64,000 bases of DNA from Microbacterium indicum DSM 19969 (GTDB taxonomy: Bacteria > Actinomycetota > Actinomycetes > Actinomycetales > Microbacteriaceae), in the NCBI RefSeq assembly GCF_000422385.1, contig NZ_AULR01000001.1, positions 124,001-188,000 on the forward strand. Direction: 5' to 3'. Both the position numbers and the translations under genes were made by a program. Positions 10,516 to 19,131 of this stretch are shown here, piece after piece; the first letter of the stretch is position 1, and every line of letters starts with the position of its first letter. The notes under the pieces were generated by a model. It did no database searches, was not told the origin of the DNA, and saw only the letters and a program-made list of their open reading frames with translations.

Positions 10516-11687
10516 GCCTCGTCGACGTCGCCGAAGCCCCGGAGCGGCCCGCGGGATCCCGGAGGCGCGCCGTGTGGGCCTGGATCGTCGTCGCGCTCCT
10601 CGTCGTCGCGGCGGCCGTCGTCGCGATGCTCGTGTCGCGCGAGTGGAGCGCGCCCGTCCCCCTCGGCGCCGAGAGCCCGCGCTACGACGGCGCGCTGGCG
10701 GTCACGACGCTCGCGCAGGAGGACGGCTTCGCGGTCGAGGAGGCCGACGACCTCGCGGGCGCGCGCGACGCGGTCGGGAGCGGATCGACGCTCGTCGTGA
10801 CCGACGCGACCCTCCTGGATCCCGAGGTCCTCGCGGATCTCGCGGCGGACGCCGCCCACACGATCGTGCTCGACGCCGACGCCGTCGCCGCTTCGGCCGT
10901 CGTCCCGGGAGCCACGACGGGGTGGTCGGGCGACGAGGCGCTCCGCCCCGCGTGCGACCTGCCGGTCGCGCGGAACGCCGGGCCGATCACGGCGGGCAGG
11001 ACGCTCGTTCCCCTCTCCCTCGACGGCATCACGGCCTGCTACCCCTCGGGCGACGGCTACGGGCTCGTGCGCGCCCGCGTCGACGCCGACTCGATCGTCA
11101 CGTTCGTCGACGGGTCGGCCGTCTTCGCCAACGGGCGCCTCGACGAGCGCGGCGACGCGGCGCTCGCCCTCGGGCTCCTCGAGGGCGCCGGCGACATCGT
11201 CTGGTACACGCCCTCCCCCGCCGACGCGGGTGCGACGGGCGCGCCGCCGACGCTCGGCGACCTCACGCCGCGGTGGGTCTCTCCCGCGATCGTGCTCGCG
11301 GCCGTCGTCGCGCTGGCGTGCGCGATCTGGCGGGGGCGCCGCTTCGGCCCGCTCGTCGCCGAGACCCTGCCCGTGACCGTGCGGGCGGGCGAGACGCTCG
11401 AGGGGCGCGCTCGCCTCTACCGCGACGCGCGCGATCCCGATCACGCCTGGCAGGCGATCCGCGACGGCGCGATGTCGCGCATCGCGCGCCGCCTCGCGCT
11501 CGCGCCCGGCGCCGACGTCGAACAGGTCGCCCACGCGGCCGCCGGGGCGACGGGGAGGGATCCCCGCGAGGTCGCCGCGCTCCTCGCCGACCATCCCGCA
11601 GACGACGCGCGGCTCGCCGAGCTCGGCTCCCGGCTGCGCGCCCTCGAACACGACGTGACCGAATCCGGGGAAGGACACCCACGATGA
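10512..11687 (+). CDS. DUF4350 domain membrane protein
   Basis: 391 residues: a transmembrane helix near residues 21-42, an extracellular domain containing the DUF4350 fold (about 50-230), a second helix near 255-272 and a cytoplasmic C-terminal helical region. It starts at GTG 10512 overlapping the preceding stop, and its own stop overlaps the MoxR start. DUF4350 proteins are regularly encoded between DUF4129 and MoxR genes in actinobacteria. The domain has no established activity. Confidence 0.84.
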   Translation: MSLVDVAEAPERPAGSRRRAVWAWIVVALLVVAAAVVAMLVSREWSAPVPLGAESPRYDGALAVTTLAQEDGFAVEEADDLAGARDAVGSGSTLVVTDATLLDPEVLADLAADAAHTIVLDADAVAASAVVPGATTGWSGDEALRPACDLPVARNAGPITAGRTLVPLSLDGITACYPSGDGYGLVRARVDADSIVTFVDGSAVFANGRLDERGDAALALGLLEGAGDIVWYTPSPADAGATGAPPTLGDLTPRWVSPAIVLAAVVALACAIWRGRRFGPLVAETLPVTVRAGETLEGRARLYRDARDPDHAWQAIRDGAMSRIARRLALAPGADVEQVAHAAAGATGRDPREVAALLADHPADDARLAELGSRLRALEHDVTESGEGHPR

Positions 11688-12637
11688 CCGAGAACGATCC
11701 CCTGCGCGAGGCCGTCTCGCGCGTCCGCGCCGAGGTCGGCAAGGCCGTCGTCGGCCAGGAGGGCGCCGTGAGCGGCCTCCTCATCGCCCTCCTCGCGCGC
11801 GGACACGTGCTGCTCGAGGGCGTCCCGGGCGTCGCGAAGACGCTGCTCGTGCGCGCGTTCAGCCGCGCGCTGGGCCTCGACACGAAGCGCGTGCAGTTCA
11901 CGCCCGACCTCATGCCGGGCGACGTCTCGGGATCCCTCCTCTACGACGCGAAGGCGGGCGAGTTCGAGTTCCGCGAGGGGCCCGTCTTCACGAACGTCCT
12001 GCTCGCCGACGAGATCAACCGCACGCCTCCGAAGACGCAGTCGGCGCTGCTCGAGGCGATGGAGGAGCGGCAGGTGTCGAGCGACGGCGTCACCCGGCCG
12101 CTGCCGGATCCCTTCCTCGTCGCGGCGACCCAGAACCCCATCGAGCACGAGGGCACGTACACGCTTCCGGAGGCGCAGCTCGACCGCTTCCTCCTCAAGC
12201 TCGCGATCCGCGTGCCCGAGCGCGACGCCGAGATCGACGTCCTGCGCCGCCACGCGGCGGGCTTCTCGCCGCGCGACCTCGACGAGGTCGAGGCGGTCGT
12301 GACGGCCGAGCAGATCCTCGCGGCGCAGCGCGCGGCGGCGGCCGTCGAGGCGACCGAGGACGTCCTCGCGTACATCGTCGACCTCGCCCGCGCGACGCGC
12401 GCGGCCGCCTCCGTCGAGGTGGGCGCGAGCCCCCGCGCGGCGACGGCGCTGCTCGCGGCGTCGAAGGCGTGGGCGTGGCTCGGCGGCTACCCCGCGATCA
12501 CGCCCGACCACGTGCAGGCGATGCTGACCCCCGTGTGGCGCCACCGCATCCAGCTGCGCGCCGACGCCGAGATCGAGGGCGTCACGGTCGACGCCGTCCT
12601 CACGTCGGTCCTGCGGCAGACCGCCGTCCCGCGCTGA
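11684..12637 (+). CDS. MoxR-family AAA+ ATPase
   Basis: 317 residues. Walker A GVPGVAKT is at 46-53 and Walker B LLADE is centred on Asp109-Glu110, followed by the sensor-1 stretch ATQNP and the C-terminal lid domain. MoxR ATPases act as chaperone-like remodelling enzymes, usually with a von Willebrand A-type or DUF58 partner encoded next door, as here. ATG 11684 overlaps the previous stop (ATGA), and its stop overlaps the DUF58 start (TGATG). Confidence 0.94.
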   Translation: MTENDPLREAVSRVRAEVGKAVVGQEGAVSGLLIALLARGHVLLEGVPGVAKTLLVRAFSRALGLDTKRVQFTPDLMPGDVSGSLLYDAKAGEFEFREGPVFTNVLLADEINRTPPKTQSALLEAMEERQVSSDGVTRPLPDPFLVAATQNPIEHEGTYTLPEAQLDRFLLKLAIRVPERDAEIDVLRRHAAGFSPRDLDEVEAVVTAEQILAAQRAAAAVEATEDVLAYIVDLARATRAAASVEVGASPRAATALLAASKAWAWLGGYPAITPDHVQAMLTPVWRHRIQLRADAEIEGVTVDAVLTSVLRQTAVPR

Positions 12638-13947
12638 TGTTCCTGTCGGGGCGCGCGCCGATCCTCGTCGCCGTCGGCGTCGTGCCGATCGTCGTGCTCC
12701 AGGCGGCCGGCATCGACGCGTGGCTGACCCTCATCGCGTGGGCGCTCGTGTGCGCCGCGATCCTCGGGGTCGACGCCCTCGCGGCGCCCTCCCCCGCCGC
12801 GCTGCGCTTCGTGCGCGACGTCCCGGCGCGGGCGCGGCTGGGCGACGAGGTCCCGACGCGGCTGCAGGTCGTGAACGACGGATCGCGGACCCTCCGGGTG
12901 CGGATCCGCGACGCGTGGCAGCCGACGGCCGGCCACCCGGGAGACAGGCCGCGGCTCGTGATCCCCGCCCGCGAGTCGCGTGTCGTGTCGGCCGCGCTGC
13001 ACCCGCGCCGGCGCGGCGAGCTCCGCAGCGAGTTCGTCGCGGTGCGCGCCCTCGGCCCGCTGGGCTTCGCGGGCCGCCAGGCGACGATCCCGGCGCCCGG
13101 CGCGCTGCGCGTGCTCCCCCCGTTCCGGGCGAGGCGGCACCTCGCGAGCCGCGTGCGGCGCCTCCGGGAGCTCGACGGATCCACGAGCCTGCTCGTGCGC
13201 GGGCAGGGAACCGAGTTCGACTCGCTGCGCGAGTACGTGCGCGGCGACGACGTCCGGTCGATCGACTGGCGCGCGACGGCCCGGTCGACGACGACGATGC
13301 TGCGCACGTGGCGCCCTGAGCGCGACAGGCACGTCACGATCCTCATCGACACCGGCCGCACCGCCGCCGCTCGCGTCGGCGACGAGACGCGCCTCGACGC
13401 GACCTTCGAGGCCGCGATGCTGCTCGCCGCCCTCGCGACCCGGGCGGGCGATCACGTCCACCTGCTGGCGTTCGACCGCCTCGTGCGCGCTCGCGTGACG
13501 GGGGTCGACGGCGCGCGGCTGCTTCCCGAGATCAGCGACGCGCTCGCGCCCGTCGACGCGCGGCTCATCGACACCGACTGGGACCGCGCGTTCGCCGAGG
13601 CGCTGCGGCTCGCCCGACGACCGAGCCTGCTCGTCGTGCTCACGGCCCAGGAGGACGTCGCCGCCTCGCGCGCCTTCCTCACCTCGCTCGAGGCGATCCC
13701 GGGATCCGGCACGACCGTGCTCGTCGGCGCTGTCACGGATCACGCTCTCGGCGACACGGCGCGGGCGGGCGGATCCGTCTCGGAGCTGTACCGCGCCGCG
13801 GCGGCCGAGGCCGCGTCCCACGACGCGCAGCGCGTCGCCGGCGCGATCGCCCGGGCGGGGGCCGAGGCGATCGCCGACACCCCCGAGCTCCTCCCTCCGC
13901 GCATCGCCGACCGCTACCTCGCGCTGAAGAAGGCCGGGCGGCTGTGA
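12637..13947 (+). CDS. DUF58 domain protein, MoxR partner
   Basis: 436 residues. Two N-terminal transmembrane helices (about 5-45) are followed by a beta-rich segment and the DUF58 signature (RGQGTEFDSLREY...DDVRSIDWRATARS, with SIDWR around 208-212). The C-terminus is a von Willebrand A-like fold with a metal-site-like start (TILIDTGRT). DUF58 proteins are thought to be remodelled by MoxR at the membrane. It is the last gene of the operon; in related actinobacteria a SpoIIM-like gene usually follows directly, whereas here 5 kb of other DNA intervenes. Confidence 0.93.
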   Translation: MFLSGRAPILVAVGVVPIVVLQAAGIDAWLTLIAWALVCAAILGVDALAAPSPAALRFVRDVPARARLGDEVPTRLQVVNDGSRTLRVRIRDAWQPTAGHPGDRPRLVIPARESRVVSAALHPRRRGELRSEFVAVRALGPLGFAGRQATIPAPGALRVLPPFRARRHLASRVRRLRELDGSTSLLVRGQGTEFDSLREYVRGDDVRSIDWRATARSTTTMLRTWRPERDRHVTILIDTGRTAAARVGDETRLDATFEAAMLLAALATRAGDHVHLLAFDRLVRARVTGVDGARLLPEISDALAPVDARLIDTDWDRAFAEALRLARRPSLLVVLTAQEDVAASRAFLTSLEAIPGSGTTVLVGAVTDHALGDTARAGGSVSELYRAAAAEAASHDAQRVAGAIARAGAEAIADTPELLPPRIADRYLALKKAGRL

Positions 13948-13948
13948 C

Positions 13949-14035
13949 GTGAACCCCGCCGCGCTCTCGCCGTACGACCCGCGATGGGCCGAGGACGCGA
14001 ATGCGCCCGTCAGAACGGGGCGGGCTCGGCCGTGA
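13949..14035 (+). pseudogene. Possible 5' remnant of a GrpB-like gene
   Basis: A GTG-started frame one base after the DUF58 stop encodes 28 residues (NPAALSPYDPRWAED...). Residues 8-13 (PYDPRW) resemble the N-terminal PYDPxW motif of the GrpB/UPF0157 family. The frame then runs antisense into the 3' end of the DUF222 gene and stops at 14033-14035. It may be the stump of a gene truncated when the DUF222 gene arrived, or a chance match. Confidence 0.25.
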
Positions 14036-15380
14036 GGTCGCGGAAGCGCACCGTCGACCCCGGCTTCGTCACGCGCGTGAACCCGAGCGGCGACACCCAC
14101 TCGTAGACCCCGTTGCCGGTCTGCTTCACCTTCCACGGGGTGTTGTGCTTCAGCACGTGGTGTGACTCGCAGAGGCATCCCATGTTGTCGAGGGTCGTCT
14201 GACCGCCCGACGCGTAGTCGTGCGTGTGGTCGATGTCACAGGAACGGGCTTTCGCCGTGCATCCGGAGAAGCGACACGTCCCATCCCTGGCGAGGAGGAG
14301 TCTTCGCTGATCCCGAGTCGGCCGGTACTTGTCGGTCGCGAGGACCTGCCCGGATGGGGTGATGAAGATCCGATCCCACGTGGGCGCCCGGCCCGCGAGT
14401 CGTTTCGCGGCCTCCGCACTGATCGGCTGATCCGATTCCAACAGCGGCTGGCCCGTGTTCGAGTCGATGTCGATCAATCGGTCGATGGGGATGATCACCT
14501 GGACGGTGGCGCGGATCTCGTCCAACGCCGTGTCACCGGGCGTGTGAGCCTGATGCGCGTTCGGTGCGCCCGTCAGCAGGATGTCTGCGAGCAGGTCGGC
14601 GCGGATCTGGTCGAGCGTGCGGCGGTTCGGGTCGAAGGGGAACCTCTTGTCCGCGTCGACGGGCTCGCCGGCGGCTGCGGCCTGCTCACGTTGGTGCTCG
14701 GCACGGTGCGCGTACGCGACCTTCCGTGCCATGACCGTCAGACGGTCGAACACGCCGTTCACGATCGTGGACTCGCCGAGAAGGTACAGCTCGCTCATCC
14801 CGTCGTCGAGATCCCGCACCGTGACCCGGCGGCGCGTCTTCGCCTGCGCGTGGATCTCCTCGAACTCGCGGGGTGAGAGCTTGTCGGCGATGGCCCTCGC
14901 CGCGCGGCGCGTCTGCCCGGCCGTCGACGCGGCGGCGAACTCGATGATCCCCCTCTCGTATGCCCGACGGGCATCGTCGTCGTGATGGAGGCGCTGACCC
15001 TCGGCGAGGATCGCGCGGACGTGCGCGTCGGACACCTGGCCCCGACGCAGGGCGTGGTGCAGAACCGGGTACATGGTCGTCAGGGTCGACGCGTCGTGCA
15101 TCCGGTCGGCGGCCATCCCACGGGACACGTGCGTTGCGGAGGCGACCTCTTCGGCCATGGACCGGAACGGGAGGCCGTGGTCGGCTCCCGCGTTCTTCGG
15201 CATGCGCTCCGACTGTGCGGTCGAGATCGCGTTCAGCACAGCATGCGCGGATGCCATCAGAGCGTCGGCCCCGGCGCGCATCTCCTGCGCGACTCGCAGC
15301 ACGTCGAGCGCCTCGAGGGCGCGCTCACGCTCGATGGGATCCATGTCCCATGAGGTGATGTCGGGCGCCGGGGCGGTCAT
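14010..15380 (-). CDS. DUF222 / HNH endonuclease domain protein (13E12-repeat family)
   Basis: 456 residues. The helical DUF222 domain covers roughly residues 30-330 and the C-terminal HNH nuclease domain starts CRFSGC and continues DIDHTHDY (catalytic-type His385), CLCESHH and WK. Such proteins are multi-copy, variable genes in actinobacteria (REP13E12 elements in Mycobacterium tuberculosis) and are probably mobile or DNA-damage-related nucleases; targets are unknown. A 120-base sample of the gene is about 65% GC against about 80% in the neighbouring DUF58 gene, suggesting transfer. Its promoter contains a LexA-like box and reads leaderless into ATG 15380. Confidence 0.93.
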   Translation of the reverse strand: MTAPAPDITSWDMDPIERERALEALDVLRVAQEMRAGADALMASAHAVLNAISTAQSERMPKNAGADHGLPFRSMAEEVASATHVSRGMAADRMHDASTLTTMYPVLHHALRRGQVSDAHVRAILAEGQRLHHDDDARRAYERGIIEFAAASTAGQTRRAARAIADKLSPREFEEIHAQAKTRRRVTVRDLDDGMSELYLLGESTIVNGVFDRLTVMARKVAYAHRAEHQREQAAAAGEPVDADKRFPFDPNRRTLDQIRADLLADILLTGAPNAHQAHTPGDTALDEIRATVQVIIPIDRLIDIDSNTGQPLLESDQPISAEAAKRLAGRAPTWDRIFITPSGQVLATDKYRPTRDQRRLLLARDGTCRFSGCTAKARSCDIDHTHDYASGGQTTLDNMGCLCESHHVLKHNTPWKVKQTGNGVYEWVSPLGFTRVTKPGSTVRFRDLTAEPAPF

Positions 15381-15386
15381 GGCTCC

Positions 15387-15415
15387 ATCGTATAGAACGA
15401 ATGTTCGAATGGCAA
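15387..15415 (-). promoter_or_regulatory. DUF222 promoter with an embedded LexA (SOS) box
   Basis: On the minus strand a -35 TTGCCA (15415-15410) and a -10 TACGAT (15392-15387) are separated by exactly 17 bases, and the -10 ends six bases before the ATG. The spacer contains a 16-base near-palindrome at 15393-15408 (plus strand TAGAACGAATGTTCGA) that differs from the actinobacterial LexA consensus TCGAACNNNNGTTCGA at one position. LexA bound here would block the polymerase directly. Confidence 0.72.
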
Positions 15416-15486
15416 GAGCTGAAAACGATCTGGATCGGGTATTTCCTAGTCTCGTTCGGTGACGTCCGCCCGTCGTCGCACCGCGC

Positions 15487-15517
15487 TTCGACTGCGCGGC
15501 TTCGCCACGCAGTCGAA
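15487..15517. repeat. Perfect 10-bp inverted repeat (hairpin) between DUF222 and the Fur-family gene
   Basis: Arms TTCGACTGCG (15487-15496) and CGCAGTCGAA (15508-15517) flank an 11-base loop that itself contains GGC/GCC. It lies between two divergent promoters and has no T-tract. It may mark the edge of the inserted DUF222 segment or bind a regulator; neither is shown. Confidence 0.5.
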
Positions 15518-15538
15518 ACATCGAATTCACTCATCGTT

Positions 15539-15563
15539 CTCTTTTGCGAATGATTCAAAAGAG
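15539..15563. promoter_or_regulatory. Candidate Fur-family operator, 8-bp perfect inverted repeat
   Basis: CTCTTTTG (15539-15546) and CAAAAGAG (15556-15563) are perfect inverted arms around a 9-base spacer holding a second small palindrome, GAATGATTC. The element is AT-rich in a GC-rich genome and overlaps the -35 and spacer of the promoter of the Fur-family gene. It is therefore well placed for autorepression and co-control of the catalase gene. Confidence 0.62.
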
Positions 15564-15573
15564 CGGGTAGGGT
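15544..15573 (+). promoter_or_regulatory. Promoter of the Fur-family gene and catalase operon
   Basis: -35 TTGCGA (15544-15549), an 18-base spacer and -10 TAGGGT (15568-15573), seven bases before ATG 15581, give a leaderless-type start. The operator-like palindrome covers the -35. Confidence 0.62.
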
Positions 15574-15580
15574 GGTCTCG

Positions 15581-16024
15581 ATGACCCCCGCACCCGTGAC
15601 GACCGACCCCGCAGATCAGCTGCGCCGGGCGGGGCTGCGCGTCACGGCCCAGAGGGTGGCCGTGCTCGACGCCCTCGCGCGCCACCCACACGCCTCCGCC
15701 GACGAACTGCACCGCGAGGTGCAGGGATCCATCGCCGGCATCGCCCTGCAGACCGTGCACGGCGTCGTCGGCGACCTCACCGAGGCCGGGCTCGCGCAGC
15801 GCGTGAGCCTCCCCGGAGCGGCGAGCGCGCTCTACGAGGTGGCGGCCCACGACAACCACCACCACATCCAGTGCGTCATCTGCGGCCGCGTCGAAGACGT
15901 CGAGTGCGTCGTCGGCGAGGCCCCCTGCCTCGAACCCTCCCACACCCACGGCATGCGCGTCCTCGAGGCGAGCGTGACCTTCCGTGCCATCTGCGCCCGC
16001 TGCGAAAGGAACGGCAATGGCTGA
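15581..16024 (+). CDS. Fur-family peroxide- or metal-responsive repressor (CatR/FurA-like)
   Basis: 147 residues. An N-terminal winged helix (about 12-80) precedes the metal/dimer domain with the His cluster HDNHHH (90-95) and two CxxC pairs (Cys98/Cys101 and Cys138/Cys141) forming a structural zinc site. In the recognition helix the usual QTVYRxL reads QTVHGVV, as seen in divergent actinobacterial relatives. The gene overlaps the catalase gene by eight bases, the classic arrangement of a peroxide-sensing repressor with its target. ATG 15581 is preferred over GTG 15572 because of the -10 spacing. Whether it senses peroxide, iron or manganese cannot be read from the sequence. Confidence 0.9.
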   Translation: MTPAPVTTDPADQLRRAGLRVTAQRVAVLDALARHPHASADELHREVQGSIAGIALQTVHGVVGDLTEAGLAQRVSLPGAASALYEVAAHDNHHHIQCVICGRVEDVECVVGEAPCLEPSHTHGMRVLEASVTFRAICARCERNGNG

Positions 16025-17465
16025 CATCGACTACACGACGACCCAGACGGGGACGCCCGTCACGAGCGACGAGCACTCGCTCACGAACGGTCCCGACGGG
16101 ATCACGGCCCTGCACGACCGCTACCTGGTCGAGAAGCTCGCCTCGTTCAACCGCGAGCGCGTGCCCGAGCGCAACCCGCACGCCAAGGGCGGCGGCGCCT
16201 TCGGAACGTTCACCGTCACCGAGGACGTGTCGCAGTACACGCGCGCGGCGGTCTTCCAGCCGGGCGCCGAGTCCGAGGTCCTGATCCGCTTCTCGTCGGT
16301 CGCCGGCGAGCAGGGATCCCCCGACACCTGGCGCGACGTGCGCGGCTACGCCCTCCGCTTCTACACGAGCGAGGGCAACCTCGACGTGGTCGGCAACAAC
16401 ACCCCGGTGTTCTTCCTGCGCGACGCGATCAAGTTCCCCGACTTCATCCACTCGCAGAAGCGCCTCGGCGGATCCGCCCTCCGCGACGCCGACATGCAGT
16501 GGGACTTCTGGACCCTGTCCCCCGAGTCGGCCCACCAGGTCACCTACCTCATGGGCGACCGCGGCCTCTCGAAGTCGTGGCGCCACCTCAACGGCTACGG
16601 CTCGCACACCTACCAGTGGGTGAACGCCGAGGGCGAGCGCTTCTGGATCCAGTACCACTTCGTCTCGCACCAGGGCGTCGTGAACATGCCCGCCGACGAG
16701 GCGGAGCGGATCGCGGGCGAGGACGCCGACTACTACCGTCGCGACCTCTACGAGGCGATCGATCGGGGCGAGTTCCCGAAGTGGGACGTGTACGTGCAGG
16801 TCATGCCGTACGACGACGCCGCCGACTACCGCTTCAACCCGTTCGACATGACGAAGGTGTGGCCGTTCAGCGACTACCCCCGCATCAAGGTCGGCACGTT
16901 CGAGCTGAACCGCAACCCGCAGAACTTCTTCGCCGAGATCGAGCAGGCCGCGTTCTCGCCCGCGAACCAGGTTCCCGGCACGGGGATCTCACCCGACAAG
17001 ATGCTCATGGCGCGTGTGTTCTCGTACCCCGACGCGCAGCGCTACCGCATCGGCACGAACTACAACCAGCTGCCGGTCAACCGGCCGCACGCCGCCCCCA
17101 CCGCGAACTACATGCACGAGGGCAACATGCAGTACCACTTCAATCCGGCCGAGCACCCCGTCTACGCGCCCAACTCGTTCGGCGGCCCGCACGCCGACGC
17201 GGATCGCGCCGTCGAGGCGTCGTGGGAGTCCGACGGCGCCCTCGTGCGATCGGCGCAGACGCTGCACAGCGAGGACGACGACTTCGGTCAGGCCCGCACG
17301 CTGTACAACGACGTGTTCGACGCCGAGGCGAAGGACCGCTTCCACGAGACCCTCGCCGGGCAGTACGCCGGGCTGACGGTCGACCGCGTCAAGGAGCGCT
17401 TCTTCTGGTACTGGGGCCAGGTCGACGAGAAGATCGTCGCCGGCATCAGGGCCAAGCTCGCGTAA
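16017..17465 (+). CDS. katA: Monofunctional haem catalase (small-subunit clade)
   Basis: 482 residues, the size of clade-3 catalases, which convert hydrogen peroxide to water and oxygen in the cytoplasm. Visible motifs: the distal histidine His55 in [13 protein letters not shown], the active-site region [20 protein letters not shown] with [11 protein letters not shown], and the proximal haem-ligand tyrosine Tyr337 in [11 protein letters not shown]. Its ATG at 16017 lies inside the end of the upstream regulator gene and is preceded by GAAAGGA, indicating translational coupling. A strong terminator follows. Confidence 0.96.
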   Translation: MADIDYTTTQTGTPVTSDEHSLTNGPDGITALHDRYLVEKLASFNRERVPERNPHAKGGGAFGTFTVTEDVSQYTRAAVFQPGAESEVLIRFSSVAGEQGSPDTWRDVRGYALRFYTSEGNLDVVGNNTPVFFLRDAIKFPDFIHSQKRLGGSALRDADMQWDFWTLSPESAHQVTYLMGDRGLSKSWRHLNGYGSHTYQWVNAEGERFWIQYHFVSHQGVVNMPADEAERIAGEDADYYRRDLYEAIDRGEFPKWDVYVQVMPYDDAADYRFNPFDMTKVWPFSDYPRIKVGTFELNRNPQNFFAEIEQAAFSPANQVPGTGISPDKMLMARVFSYPDAQRYRIGTNYNQLPVNRPHAAPTANYMHEGNMQYHFNPAEHPVYAPNSFGGPHADADRAVEASWESDGALVRSAQTLHSEDDDFGQARTLYNDVFDAEAKDRFHETLAGQYAGLTVDRVKERFFWYWGQVDEKIVAGIRAKLA

Positions 17466-17480
17466 CGCGACGCGCCGACG

Positions 17481-17517
17481 GGGCCGGGCGGAGGATCGCA
17501 CCTCTGCCCGGCCCTTT
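17481..17517 (+). terminator. Rho-independent terminator after the catalase gene
   Basis: GGGCCGGGC pairs with GCCCGGCCC, and the stem extends inward through GGAGG/CCTCT (one G-T pair) to a six-base loop. The 14-bp stem is followed by TTTCGT, so the regulator-catalase operon ends here and the aquaporin is a separate unit. Confidence 0.85.
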
Positions 17518-17574
17518 CGTATGCCACGATTCGGTCAGACGGCGAATCGCGCCGCGACGGAAGGGATCCGCATC

Positions 17575-18333
17575 ATGGCCGACACCACGCCCCCCACACC
17601 CACGACCGGTGCGAAGCTCGTCGCCGAGGCCGCCGGGACGTTCCTGCTCGTCTTCGCCGCCGTCGGCGTCGCGCTGTTCTCCTCGCACTTCGGCAACGAC
17701 GCCGGATCCTTCGTGCCCGGCATCACATATCTCGCGGTCGCCCTGGCGTTCGGCCTGACGGTCGTCGTCGGCGCATACGCCTTCGGACCCCTGTCGGGCG
17801 GGCACTTCAACCCGGCCGTCACGATCGGCGTCGCGGCGGCGGGTCGGTTCCCCTGGGCCGACGTGTGGAAGTACATCGTCGCGCAGGTCGTCGGCGGCGC
17901 GATCGCGACGACGATCCTCATGCTCATCGGGCTGTTCGGCCCCGACGGGTGGCTCATCGCGGCCCAGGATGCGGGCTTCGCGTCGAACGGCTGGGGCGCG
18001 CTCTCCCCCGGCGGCTTCGGGCTCCCCGCCGCCATCATCGTCGAGGTCGTGCTGACGGCGGTGTTCGTCACGGTGATCCTCGGCGTCACCCACCCCGACC
18101 GCGGCACCCCGTTCGCGGGCCTCGCGATCGGCCTGACGCTGACCCTGATCCACCTGGTCGCGATCCCCGTCGACAACACGTCGGTCAACCCGGCGCGCTC
18201 GATCGCGACGGCGATCTACGGCGGCGTGCTTCCGCTGTCGCAGCTGTGGGTGTTCATCGTCTTCCCGATCGTCGGCGCGCTCCTGGCCGGTTTCGCGTAC
18301 CGTGCGCTGTTCGACACGACTGAGGCCCGGTAG
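17575..18333 (+). CDS. aqpZ: Aquaporin, AqpZ-like water channel
   Basis: 252 residues with six membrane helices and the two half-helix NPA motifs (NPA at 79-81 and 205-207). The selectivity-filter residues His193 and Arg208 match water-specific AqpZ proteins rather than glycerol channels. ATG 17575 is chosen because GGAAGGGA lies nine to ten bases upstream and the MIP fold starts soon after. Its position beside a catalase operon suggests a possible link to peroxide or osmotic stress, which is inference only. Confidence 0.93.
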   Translation: MADTTPPTPTTGAKLVAEAAGTFLLVFAAVGVALFSSHFGNDAGSFVPGITYLAVALAFGLTVVVGAYAFGPLSGGHFNPAVTIGVAAAGRFPWADVWKYIVAQVVGGAIATTILMLIGLFGPDGWLIAAQDAGFASNGWGALSPGGFGLPAAIIVEVVLTAVFVTVILGVTHPDRGTPFAGLAIGLTLTLIHLVAIPVDNTSVNPARSIATAIYGGVLPLSQLWVFIVFPIVGALLAGFAYRALFDTTEAR

Positions 18334-18371
18334 ACGGATCCCCGCGCTGCCTCGCCCTTTCGCGCGGCCTT

Positions 18372-18409
18372 CTGCGCTTCGCGCGGCCAGCTGCGCTTCG
18401 CGCGGCCAG
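18372..18409. repeat. Direct tandem duplication of a 19-bp unit
   Basis: CTGCGCTTCGCGCGGCCAG occurs twice back to back (18372-18390 and 18391-18409), followed by a partial third unit. It opens the larger repeat array. Confidence 0.85.
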
Positions 18410-18413
18410 CTGC

Positions 18414-19131
18414 GGCGGATCCGGCCGCGCGAAGGGCGAATGGCCGCCGGAAGGCCAAGCCACGCGCGGAGATCCGTTCATCAGCGCCAGAGTGCACTCC
18501 CGCTGCGCCAACCTCCCCAGCAATGAAGACGCAGAAGCCCGCGCGAGTGACGACCCTCGCGCGGAGATCGGCGCCCGCGCGGCCTTTTCGGGCGGATCCG
18601 GCCGCGCGAAGGGCGAACGGCCGCCGGAAGGGCGACCCCCGCGCGGGGGACCCCTCACCAGCGCCAGCAGCGTGCCGAGATTCCAGCCCCGCCGCCCCAG
18701 CTTTCAGAGCAATGAAGAACGCAGGAACCCGCGCGAGCGACGACCCTCGCGCGGAGAACCGCCCTCGTACGGCCAGCTGAGGCGGATCCGGCCGCGCGAA
18801 GGGCGAATGGCCGCCGGAACGTCGTCCTTGGTGCGGGGATCCTGCCACCAGCCCAGAACACCGCGCGAAGGCCGAGCCACGCGCAGAGATCCCCCCACCA
18901 GCACAGAACACCGCGCGAGCGACGACCCTCACGCGGAGAACCGCCCCCGCGCGGCCTTTTCGGGCGGATCCGGCCGCGCGAAGGGCGAACGGCCGCCGGA
19001 AAAGGGAGCCACACGCGGAGATCCCGCCACCAGCGCAGAACACCGCGCGAGCGACGACCCTCGCACGGAGAACCGCCCCCGTACGGCCAGCTGAGGCGGA
19101 TCCGGCCGTGCGAAGGGCGGATGGCCGCCGC
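18414..19131. repeat. Array of five imperfect ~130-190 bp repeats with palindromic cores, non-coding
   Basis: The stretch 18334-19157 holds no gene. It contains five copies of a 37-bp core that begins GGCGGATCCGG and ends GGCCGCCG, at 18414, 18591, 18781, 18963 and 19095. Each core can fold, since CGGCCG arms flank a GAAGGGCGAA-containing loop. Four copies of a second element (GCGCGAGCGACGACCCTCGC and variants, near 18541, 18731, 18913 and 19047) alternate with the cores. Unit spacings are 177, 190, 182 and 132 bp; two of them are not multiples of three, so no reading frame is kept and the long open frames across the array are artefacts of high GC. It lies between the 3' ends of the aquaporin and SpoIIM-like genes. 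Confidence 0.85.

Noticed and set aside
15325..15558. A 77-codon minus-strand frame overlapping the DUF222 start region
   Set aside because: It overlaps the DUF222 5' end out of frame and covers the promoter, hairpin and operator; no domain or conservation is apparent.
18414..19131. CRISPR array
   Set aside because: Repeats are imperfect, the 'spacers' are 95-150 bp and themselves repeated, and no cas genes are nearby.
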